Assembly (NCBI RefSeq): GCF_002901825.1
Contig: NZ_PPQD01000036.1
Span: forward strand, 521 to 34,440
DNA from: Mammaliicoccus sciuri
GTDB taxonomy: Bacteria > Bacillota > Bacilli > Staphylococcales > Staphylococcaceae
Direction of reading: 5' to 3'
DNA length: 33,920 bases
Under the pieces are notes generated by a model that saw only the letters and a program-made list of their open reading frames with translations, did no database searches and was not told where the DNA came from. Of this stretch, positions 18,720 through 26,392 are shown piece by piece. The position numbers and the translations under genes are program-made. The stretch's first letter is position 1, and each line of letters opens with the position of its first letter.

Positions 18720-19400
18720 ATGAAAAGGTTTAAACAAGTTTTAAATATTGGGTTATTAGTACTTATTTTATTATCAGTAGGCGTAGGTAAGGTGGCTTCT
18801 GCTGATGTTAAGGATGGTACTTATGACGTTGATTACACAGTATTGAAACATGGTACTTCAGATGTTTCGATTGCAAATGATTATTTTAATAAACCAGGTA
18901 AGTTAGTAGTTAAGAATGGCGAAAAGCAACTTCAATTAACGATGAATCACAGCCATTGGATTAAAGGTATTACAGTTGATGGTTCTGCTGAAAGTATCGT
19001 AAGTGAAGACAAAGGTTCAGACGTTAGAACGTCTAGCTTTAAAGTGAATTCTACATTTGGCCAACTTGCTGGAACAATTGATGTTTATATCAATGAAAAA
19101 GTCGATGGTAAACCGTTCTTATACGATAACAAATACAAAATCACATTTGATGTGAAAGAACCTTCTGGCCAAGCTGCGGCAGTTTCATCTAGTGATGCTT
19201 CAAAGAATTCAACAGCAGCATCTTCTAGTTCAAATAGTAGTACACCAACTAATGGATCTGCAACTTCTTCACAAGATGTGAAAAATCCTCAAACGAGCGC
19301 AGGCACACCGGTAATGATTACAGTCCTTCCAATTGTTGCAGGTATGTTATTAATTGCTACGTTTATGTTCAATAAAAAATTGAAAAGAGGTCATAATTAA
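18720..19400 (+). CDS. isdC: NEAT-domain haem-transfer protein IsdC, sortase B substrate
   Basis: A 226-residue wall protein: signal peptide (cleavage probably after Ala28), one NEAT domain (about 33-145), a Ser/Thr linker, then NPQTS (189-193), a hydrophobic segment and a KKLKRGH tail. NPQTS fits the NPQT[N/S] signal of sortase B. SIANDYFNKPGK and the Y-D-N-K-Y (135-139) haem-pocket tyrosines closely resemble S. aureus IsdC, as does NHSHWI. It should pass haem from outer receptors to IsdE across the wall. It is the first gene of the operon; its stop overlaps the next ATG (TAATG). Confidence 0.92.
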   Translation: MKRFKQVLNIGLLVLILLSVGVGKVASADVKDGTYDVDYTVLKHGTSDVSIANDYFNKPGKLVVKNGEKQLQLTMNHSHWIKGITVDGSAESIVSEDKGSDVRTSSFKVNSTFGQLAGTIDVYINEKVDGKPFLYDNKYKITFDVKEPSGQAAAVSSSDASKNSTAASSSSNSSTPTNGSATSSQDVKNPQTSAGTPVMITVLPIVAGMLLIATFMFNKKLKRGHN

Positions 19401-20959
19401 TGAAGAAAAGTGTTAAGTCATTATTAGCGTTTTCTTTATTATTCTCAACTCTTTCATTCAACACTTATGAACCGCTTAGTCATACAACAATGAAAAAAGT
19501 TGAAGCAGCAGAAGAACAAGCATCAGCAGTGGAAAGTAAGACAATTGATTTTGTAGTTAATAAAGATAAATCAAATGAAATATCTTATATGGATCAATAT
19601 ATGGTGAAACCAGCAAAGGTATATTTTGAGAATGGGGAAACGTATGTTGAGATGACTTTGAAAAGCGCTTCTTATTGGAAGTCATTTGAACTGTATGATG
19701 AATCAGGCGCAATTGCCATTCAAACAGTTAAAGAAGATCATCAAGCTGATACAAAAGTCATAAAGTTTAAAGTTAAACCAGGTAGCCAATCGCTTACTTC
19801 AAAAGTTCACATTGTTGTACCGGCAATCAATTATGACAACAAATATACGACTCATGTAAATTTTAAAGAAGTTATTCCTAGTGCACCGACAACTCAGAAT
19901 TCAAATCAACAAGATACAGGAAAAATAGATTCAAACAATAAAGAGAAAGACGATTCAAACCAATCAACGACTGACCAAAAGCAGGATAATGCAAATCAGA
20001 ATAATGAAGATACACAACAAGCACCTGCAAAGGATTCGAATCATGAGAAACCACAAACAGAACTTCCAAAGCAAGATACACCAAAGAACGATGAAAAGCC
20101 GATAACAAAAAAAGAAGTGCCAATTCCTGATAAAGTTAAAAATCCGACTGGCTCCAACCAAGGATCAACTATTCAAGAAAAAGCAACTTCAACGTTAGGT
20201 TACATGGTCTATAAAAATGGTTCAAGTGAAATATCTTATATGGACCAATATATGGTGAAACCTGCACGTATCGTTGAAGAAAATGGTAAACAATATGTTG
20301 AACTAACATTGAAATCAGCTTCATATTGGAAGTCATTTGAATTATTCGATCATGATAAGAAATTAAATGTCACAATCGTTTCAGAAGATCAATCTGCAGA
20401 TACAAAAATCATTCGCTTTGAAAAGCCGAAAGATTTAAAAGTATTAACATCTAAAGTGCATATTGTTGTACCAGCGATTAACTACGACAATCATTACACA
20501 ACACGTATTGAATTTGATAAAGAAGCGGCATCTGTCAATGTAAATACAGACACAAGTGATGAACAGCAACGATTTGTCAACACACCAAGTAAAGATGATG
20601 ACACTAAAGGTCATGACTCTCAAAATGTTCAACACAATCAGACAACACCGACAGATGACCAAAAATCCGAATCTTCAAATGCTTCATCTGGAGCAAATAG
20701 TTCAACAAATCATAGTTCATCACCTGTCACACCTTCAAATCAAGCTGCGACAAGTGGTAACAATGAAACAAGTACTACAAGTGCAGATAAAGTGAGTCCA
20801 AGTTTCGATCGTAATGCAGATGGTTCAACAAACATGAAACTCGTTAATCCTTCAACAAGTAGCAGTGGAGATGCGATGACATATGCACTTATATTCAGTG
20901 GTGCAGTATTGTTATTAGCTGGTTCATTCTTCTTAGGTAAGAAGCGAGCATCTAAATGA
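19400..20959 (+). CDS. Two-NEAT-domain haem-binding surface protein
   Basis: A 519-residue exported protein with a signal peptide (1 to about 37) and two NEAT domains (about 48-157 and 263-375). The NEAT domains are joined by a Gln/Asn/Lys/Asp-rich linker and followed by a Ser/Thr-rich stalk. Both NEAT domains share EISYMDQYMVKPA, SASYWKSFEL and the tyrosine motif YDN[KH]Y (145-149, 362-366), so they arose by duplication and probably both bind haem. The C-terminus lacks LPXTG; NPSTS (483-487) before the hydrophobic stretch and KKRASK tail looks like a variant sortase B signal. It holds the place of IsdA/IsdB-type receptors, but I cannot equate it with a specific one. The stop overlaps isdE as ATGA. 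Confidence 0.85.
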   Translation: MKKSVKSLLAFSLLFSTLSFNTYEPLSHTTMKKVEAAEEQASAVESKTIDFVVNKDKSNEISYMDQYMVKPAKVYFENGETYVEMTLKSASYWKSFELYDESGAIAIQTVKEDHQADTKVIKFKVKPGSQSLTSKVHIVVPAINYDNKYTTHVNFKEVIPSAPTTQNSNQQDTGKIDSNNKEKDDSNQSTTDQKQDNANQNNEDTQQAPAKDSNHEKPQTELPKQDTPKNDEKPITKKEVPIPDKVKNPTGSNQGSTIQEKATSTLGYMVYKNGSSEISYMDQYMVKPARIVEENGKQYVELTLKSASYWKSFELFDHDKKLNVTIVSEDQSADTKIIRFEKPKDLKVLTSKVHIVVPAINYDNHYTTRIEFDKEAASVNVNTDTSDEQQRFVNTPSKDDDTKGHDSQNVQHNQTTPTDDQKSESSNASSGANSSTNHSSSPVTPSNQAATSGNNETSTTSADKVSPSFDRNADGSTNMKLVNPSTSSSGDAMTYALIFSGAVLLLAGSFFLGKKRASK

Positions 20960-21840
20960 AAATCAAATCGCTATTAATTTTAATGATTATATGTAGCTGT
21001 CTACTTGCGGCTTGTAACATCAACTTTAGTAAATCATCAGAACCTTCAAGTAAACAAAAGAAAGAAGAATTTAGAATCGTACCAACTACTGTAGCTTTAA
21101 CGGAAACTTTAGATGCATTAGATTTAGATATCGTAGGTAAACCGACAACTTATAAAGATTTACCGAAGCGATACAAAGATGTACCTGAAATTGGTCAGCC
21201 TAAGAAACCGAATGTTGAAGTTGTGAAATCACTTAATCCAACACATGTATTAACTGTTACAACAATTAAATCTGAGATGGATCCAGTGTTTGAACAACTT
21301 AAAATGAAAGGTACTTATTATGATTACGACAGTTTAAATGGTTTGAAGAAATCTATCACCGAAATGGGTAATACGTTCAATCGTAAAGAACAGGCTAAAA
21401 AACTTAATAAAAAGTTTGATAATGCCGAAGCTGAAATTAAAGCTAAGATTCAAGGTAAAAAACGCCCTAAAGTACTGATTCTTATGGGTGTACCCGGTAG
21501 TTATCTTGTAGCAACAGAACACTCTTATATTGGTGATTTAGTGAAAATTGCCGGAGGAGAGAATGTTATACAAAATGAATCAAGAGCATATTTAGCCTCT
21601 AATACGGAAGAACTTTATAAAGTCAATCCTGATATTATTTTAAGATTGCCACATGGTTTTCCAGACCAAGTAAGAGAAATGTTTAAGAAAGAGTTTAGTA
21701 CAAATGATATATGGAAACACTTTGACGCAGTTAAAAATAATAGAGTTTATGATTTAGAAGAAATACCATTTGGCATAACAGCAAGTATTAAAGCTGACGA
21801 TGCGTTAGTACAGCTTTATGACATTTTATATCATAAGTAA
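20956..21840 (+). CDS. isdE: Haem-binding lipoprotein IsdE
   Basis: A 294-residue substrate-binding lipoprotein with a lipobox LLAAC (Cys20). FRIVPTTVALTETLDALDLDIVG, LILMGVPGSYLVAT and ILRLPHGFPDQVREMF follow S. aureus IsdE closely. His233 corresponds to its haem-ligating His229. The second axial ligand of the S. aureus protein, Met78 in G-Q-P-M, is replaced by Lys83 (G-Q-P-K). It should receive haem from the NEAT proteins and deliver it to the IsdF permease. Its function is secure from context; the altered ligand could change haem affinity or coordination. Confidence 0.93.
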   Translation: MKIKSLLILMIICSCLLAACNINFSKSSEPSSKQKKEEFRIVPTTVALTETLDALDLDIVGKPTTYKDLPKRYKDVPEIGQPKKPNVEVVKSLNPTHVLTVTTIKSEMDPVFEQLKMKGTYYDYDSLNGLKKSITEMGNTFNRKEQAKKLNKKFDNAEAEIKAKIQGKKRPKVLILMGVPGSYLVATEHSYIGDLVKIAGGENVIQNESRAYLASNTEELYKVNPDIILRLPHGFPDQVREMFKKEFSTNDIWKHFDAVKNNRVYDLEEIPFGITASIKADDALVQLYDILYHK

Positions 21841-21852
21841 AGAGGTTAAAAC

Positions 21853-22827
21853 ATGAAAAAATATTCGCAACTCACGTTCTGGATCATGTTATGTATGCTT
21901 GTCATAACAATTTATATATCGCTTGTAAGTGGAAAGTTACCTTTAAGTATAGAACAAATCATCACGAAACTCACAACAGGTACTGAACCTCAAGTAGATG
22001 CAGTTATTGATTTACGTATGCCAAGAATATTCATCGCGTTATTTGTTGGAGCTGCTCTGAGTGTATCAGGGGCTTTGCTACAAGCGGTATTACAAAATCC
22101 TCTAGCTGAAGCGAATATTATTGGTGTGACATCTGGTGCACTTGTTGCACGAGGTGTCATACTTATATTTTTACCTACCTTGTATTTCTATTTACCGATA
22201 TTCGTCTTTATTGGTGGGGTTATACCGTTTCTTATATTATTCCTATTAGTATCACGTTATCAGATTACTCCGATAAGACTCATATTAGTAGGTGTTGCGA
22301 TATACGCCATGTTAAATGGTGTAATAGAACTTTTATCTATGAGTCCTGTTATGCAGTTACCAACAGGTTTAACGATGAAAGTATGGCAAGATGTCTATAT
22401 AATTGCCGTCACTTCAACAATAGGGATTATATTTGCACTCATGTTAGTAAACAAAGTGAACTTGTTATCATTTGAAGATAAACAAGCGCATAATATTGGT
22501 TTTAATATTACGAAATATCGACTTATCATCGGTTTAGTTGCTGTATTTTTAGCAAGTAGCGCAACAGCTATCGTAGGTCAATTAGCATTTGTAGGCTTAA
22601 TCGTGCCACATATTATAAGACGTATTGTTGGAATGAATTATAAAAAGGTCATACCATATTCCATTATATTTGGTGCATGGCTCGTATTATTAGCAGACAC
22701 GGTAGGTCGAACAATAGCGCCACCTTTAGAAATACCAGCTAGTACGATTACGACTGTAGTAGGTGGACCATTCTTGATTTACCTTATTTGTAAAGGAGCG
22801 TATGTCCATGCGAACAGAGAACGTTAG
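21853..22827 (+). CDS. isdF: Haem ABC transporter permease IsdF
   Basis: A 324-residue FecCD-family permease with multiple membrane spans. RMPRIFIALFVGAALSVSGA, QAVLQNPLAEANIIGVTSGA and GQLAFVGLIVPHIIRRIVG are conserved blocks, the last containing the coupling region that contacts the ATPase. It begins 12 bases after isdE with AGAGGT upstream, and it overlaps the ATPase gene by 20 bases. Confidence 0.93.
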   Translation: MKKYSQLTFWIMLCMLVITIYISLVSGKLPLSIEQIITKLTTGTEPQVDAVIDLRMPRIFIALFVGAALSVSGALLQAVLQNPLAEANIIGVTSGALVARGVILIFLPTLYFYLPIFVFIGGVIPFLILFLLVSRYQITPIRLILVGVAIYAMLNGVIELLSMSPVMQLPTGLTMKVWQDVYIIAVTSTIGIIFALMLVNKVNLLSFEDKQAHNIGFNITKYRLIIGLVAVFLASSATAIVGQLAFVGLIVPHIIRRIVGMNYKKVIPYSIIFGAWLVLLADTVGRTIAPPLEIPASTITTVVGGPFLIYLICKGAYVHANRER

Positions 22828-23593
22828 TTTCAAATACCAGAGAAAGCATATTTTTAAATCGTTAAACATACAACTCAAAAAGCACGCCATTACAACTATC
22901 ATTGGACCTAATGGATCGGGTAAATCAACATTGTTACAAATATTATCACGTAATTTAGAGCCGAGTGAAGGTATTGTTTACTTAGATAATCAAGCTATTT
23001 CATCATTAAATAGAAAAACATTAGCAAGGCAGTTAGCGACCGTACATCAAAATAACCGTGCGCCAGAAGATTTTACAGTTAAAGAAGTCGTACAGTGTGG
23101 AAGATATAGTTACCAATCCATATTGAAGAAAGATATCAAACAAGAAGAAGTCATTCAGCATGTGTTACATCAACTAGAATTAGAAGACTTTCAAGATAAA
23201 CCAATTAGTGAATTGTCAGGCGGAGAATTACAACGTGTGTTTATCGCAATGTCACTTGCGCAAGAACCACAATATATGTTGCTAGATGAACCAACGACAT
23301 ACTTAGATTTAAATTATCAATATCAAGTATTGGATATTATCAGGTCACTTAAAGAGAACTTTAATATCACCATTATCATGGTGTTACATGATATTAACCA
23401 AGCGATAGAATATAGCGATGAAATTTTATGTATACATAACAATCAAGTCATCCAAGGGCCACCAGAAGAAGTCGTAACAGAATCTTTTATTTCACGCGTA
23501 TATAATATCGATGCGAAAATCATCCATGACCCAGAATGTGGCATGCTGATTTGTAAGAGAAAGGGCAGAGCGCCGCATGAAAATCATCATTAA
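22808..23593 (+). CDS. Haem/siderophore ABC transporter ATPase
   Basis: A 261-residue FecE-type ATPase: Walker A GPNGSGKST, Q-loop VHQNN, signature LSGGELQR, Walker B MLLDEPT and switch His in VLHD. It should power import through IsdF. S. aureus isd has no ATPase gene in the operon and borrows FhuC; the S. lugdunensis isd locus encodes one (IsdL), so this locus is of the self-sufficient type. GGAG lies nine bases before the ATG at 22808, while an ATG at 22802 is only three bases from it. It overlaps srtB by 17 bases. Confidence 0.9.
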   Translation: MRTENVSFKYQRKHIFKSLNIQLKKHAITTIIGPNGSGKSTLLQILSRNLEPSEGIVYLDNQAISSLNRKTLARQLATVHQNNRAPEDFTVKEVVQCGRYSYQSILKKDIKQEEVIQHVLHQLELEDFQDKPISELSGGELQRVFIAMSLAQEPQYMLLDEPTTYLDLNYQYQVLDIIRSLKENFNITIIMVLHDINQAIEYSDEILCIHNNQVIQGPPEEVVTESFISRVYNIDAKIIHDPECGMLICKRKGRAPHENHH

Positions 23594-24296
23594 AATCATT
23601 CAAATAGCATTAGTCGCTGTTATCATATGGTCTGGATATGTCATGTATCACAATAAGCAAGAAGATAAAGAAGCGGAAGAACGCTACATTCATTTACAAC
23701 AAAATTATACACAAATGACAAACACTAATACCGTGCGACCACAATTCAAACAACTCAGTAACATCAATAAAGATATCATAGGATGGATACATCTAGAAGG
23801 TACATCATTGAACTATCCAATACTACAATCTAAAGACAACAAGGACTACTTAAAGAAAGACTTTGAACAACAAGATAGCAGAAAAGGTAGTATCTTTATG
23901 GATTATCGTAATACACCTAAGCACGATAAAATGAATACCGTCATATATGGACATCACGTAGGAGATAATACCATGTTTGACGTCGTAGAAAAATATTTAG
24001 ATCAATCATTTTATAATCAACATAAAACGATCCAGTACGATACACAATACGGCAAATATCAATTAGAAGTTATTAGCGCCTATGAAACGACAACAAAAGA
24101 TAATTACATACAAACAGACTTTAAAGACAAAGCAACATATGAACAATTTCTAGAACAAACATTAAAAAAATCACAAATCTCAACAACAACAGAAGTTAAT
24201 AAAGACGACAAAATCGTCACACTCTCAACATGCGAAGATCCATATTCACTCACATCAGGACGAATCGTCGTCGTAGCCAAACTCGAAAAAGTATAA
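23577..24296 (+). CDS. srtB: Sortase B
   Basis: A 239-residue class B sortase with an N-terminal membrane anchor (about 5-25) and an extracellular catalytic domain. The triad is His126 in IYGHHVGD, Cys219 in TLSTCED and Arg229 in GRIVVVAK. It should anchor the NPQTS protein IsdC, and probably the NPSTS two-NEAT protein, to uncross-linked peptidoglycan. Its length and position before isdG match the S. aureus locus. Confidence 0.95.
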   Translation: MKIIIKIIQIALVAVIIWSGYVMYHNKQEDKEAEERYIHLQQNYTQMTNTNTVRPQFKQLSNINKDIIGWIHLEGTSLNYPILQSKDNKDYLKKDFEQQDSRKGSIFMDYRNTPKHDKMNTVIYGHHVGDNTMFDVVEKYLDQSFYNQHKTIQYDTQYGKYQLEVISAYETTTKDNYIQTDFKDKATYEQFLEQTLKKSQISTTTEVNKDDKIVTLSTCEDPYSLTSGRIVVVAKLEKV

Positions 24297-24301
24297 AATA
24301 G

Positions 24302-24691
<390 letters not shown>

Positions 24692-24753
24692 GTGGGATAT
24701 ATACTGACTTTTTACATTAAATATGTTGATAATAAAAAAAAGATTTTATAAAG

Positions 24754-24768
24754 GACAATTATATTGTC
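24754..24768. promoter_or_regulatory. Palindrome upstream of the restriction operon (1)
   Basis: GACAAT-TAT-ATTGTC is a perfect inverted repeat about 56 bases before the predicted -10. It could be an operator; no regulator gene is in the island. Confidence 0.4.
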
Positions 24769-24781
24769 TCAAAAGTAAATT

Positions 24782-24797
24782 TTTTTACATGTAAAAA
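24782..24797. promoter_or_regulatory. Palindrome upstream of the restriction operon (2)
   Basis: TTTTTACATGTAAAAA is a perfect 16-base palindrome lying about 27 bases before the predicted -10, close to the expected -35 region. It is a candidate operator or activator site. Confidence 0.4.
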
Positions 24798-24823
24798 GGT
24801 TATTACTTTTTAAAGCAATGTTG

Positions 24824-24829
24824 TATAAT
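24824..24829 (+). promoter_or_regulatory. Probable -10 element of the restriction operon
   Basis: A perfect TATAAT lies 94 bases before the first ATG. No convincing -35 is present at 16-18 bases, which would suit activator dependence or weak expression. Confidence 0.45.
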
Positions 24830-24922
24830 TATATTAATAAAAATATTAATAATAAAGTGTGTAATTTGATATATATCTACTTTAAGTAAAAGGAAAATAT
24901 TTAAAAAGGGGATTTGTTAAAT

Positions 24923-26392
24923 ATGGAAGAAATATTGCTTACACCTTATGCACCAAATTTAGTTGAATCAACGAGGTCAATAGGATACTCTTTTGAAACC
25001 GCTTTAGCAGATGTTATAGACAATTCAATCAGCAATAATGCAAGTAAGGTAGATGTAAAATATCAATCTGTTAAGAATCCATACATAGCTATCATAGATA
25101 ACGGTAATGGTATGTCTAAAGAAACACTAGAACAAGCTATGCGTTATGGGAGTACTAATTCTCTTGAAGAAAGAAATAAAGAAGACTTAGGAAGATTTGG
25201 ACTCGGTTTAAAAATGGCATCTTTATCTCAATGTAGAAAATTAACTGTAATTACTAAAAATAAAGATGAATATGCTGGAGCATGTTGGGACTTGGATTAT
25301 ATATATGAAACAAAAAAATGGACACTTATAACTTATTCTAATAATGAAGTGAAAAATAACCCATATTTCCATATGATTGATGAGTATGAGAGTGGAACAA
25401 TAGTTTTATGGGAGAAACTAGATAAAATAACAGAGTCAAGTATCCATTTTGAAAAAGAATTCGATCATAAAATTGATTTTGCATCAAAACATTTGGGGTT
25501 AGTATTTCATAGGTATTTAGCAAGCAAAAAAAGTAATAACTATTTTGAGCTTTATTTTAATAATAGGCTGATAGAACCAATAGATCCATTTATGCTGGAT
25601 AATTCTTTTACACAGCCTTTAGAAAAAGAAGCAATTTTCATAGAGAAAAATAAAGTAGAAATAAAACCTTATATTATTCCATATATGAGCAAACTAACTT
25701 CGAAAGAAAAGTTTATACAAAATCAATATGGTGATTTAAATTTAAATCAAGGATTATATATATATAGAAATAAAAGATTGATTGTGTGGGGGAAATGGTT
25801 TTATTTATTGCGCGACAATGAATTGAACAAATTAGCTAGAATTAGAATAGACTTGCCTAATAATATTGATGATCATTGGAAAATAGATGTAAGAAAATCA
25901 AGTGCTCAGATACCAAGTGTTGCTAAACAACAGTTAAAACAGATTATTATGAGAGCAGTCGGTAAAAGTGAACGAGTGTACAAATATCGTGGAAGAAAAC
26001 AAAATCAAGATAATTTTCATCATATATGGAATAAAGTAGTAAATAGAGACAAAATTCAATATATGATAAATAAAGATATACCTATTTATCAAGCTTTAGA
26101 GAGTTCGTTAGATGATAAGCAACATAAATTACTTCAAAGTTTTATTAAAAGTCTTGAAGATGCATTTCCATATGCGTCAGTATACTATGACTTGGCAAAA
26201 AACGAGGAATATCAAGAGAAATCACTCGATAATGAAGAAGCATATAATTTAGCTTTATCTACAATTAACGCTAATAATTATTCACTAGAGAAAAAGGTAA
26301 ATATATTGAATACATTGAAGAATACGGATATATTTCAAAAATATCAAGAAGTATTAAAGACAATTGAGGAGGAAATTTTATATGAACAATAA
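24923..26392 (+). CDS. MORC/MutL-like GHKL ATPase of a restriction system
   Basis: A 489-residue protein with an N-terminal GHKL (HATPase_c_3) domain. N-box ALADVIDNSIS (27-37) has Asp30 where MutL has the catalytic Glu, with Asn34 binding magnesium. G1 is DNGNGM (59-64) and G2 GRFGLGLK (90-97). A second conserved region around 290-335 (NQGLYIYRNKRLIVWGKW ... IDLPNNIDDHWKIDVRKSSAQIP) resembles the S5-like transducer domain of MutL/MORC proteins. Such ATPases were predicted to act as ATP-driven clamps in restriction-modification systems. ATG at 24923 has AAAGGGGAT ten bases upstream; a TTG at 24914 abuts that site. The C-terminal third is helical and unassigned. It is the first gene of a coupled four-gene operon. 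Confidence 0.88.
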   Translation: MEEILLTPYAPNLVESTRSIGYSFETALADVIDNSISNNASKVDVKYQSVKNPYIAIIDNGNGMSKETLEQAMRYGSTNSLEERNKEDLGRFGLGLKMASLSQCRKLTVITKNKDEYAGACWDLDYIYETKKWTLITYSNNEVKNNPYFHMIDEYESGTIVLWEKLDKITESSIHFEKEFDHKIDFASKHLGLVFHRYLASKKSNNYFELYFNNRLIEPIDPFMLDNSFTQPLEKEAIFIEKNKVEIKPYIIPYMSKLTSKEKFIQNQYGDLNLNQGLYIYRNKRLIVWGKWFYLLRDNELNKLARIRIDLPNNIDDHWKIDVRKSSAQIPSVAKQQLKQIIMRAVGKSERVYKYRGRKQNQDNFHHIWNKVVNRDKIQYMINKDIPIYQALESSLDDKQHKLLQSFIKSLEDAFPYASVYYDLAKNEEYQEKSLDNEEAYNLALSTINANNYSLEKKVNILNTLKNTDIFQKYQEVLKTIEEEILYEQ

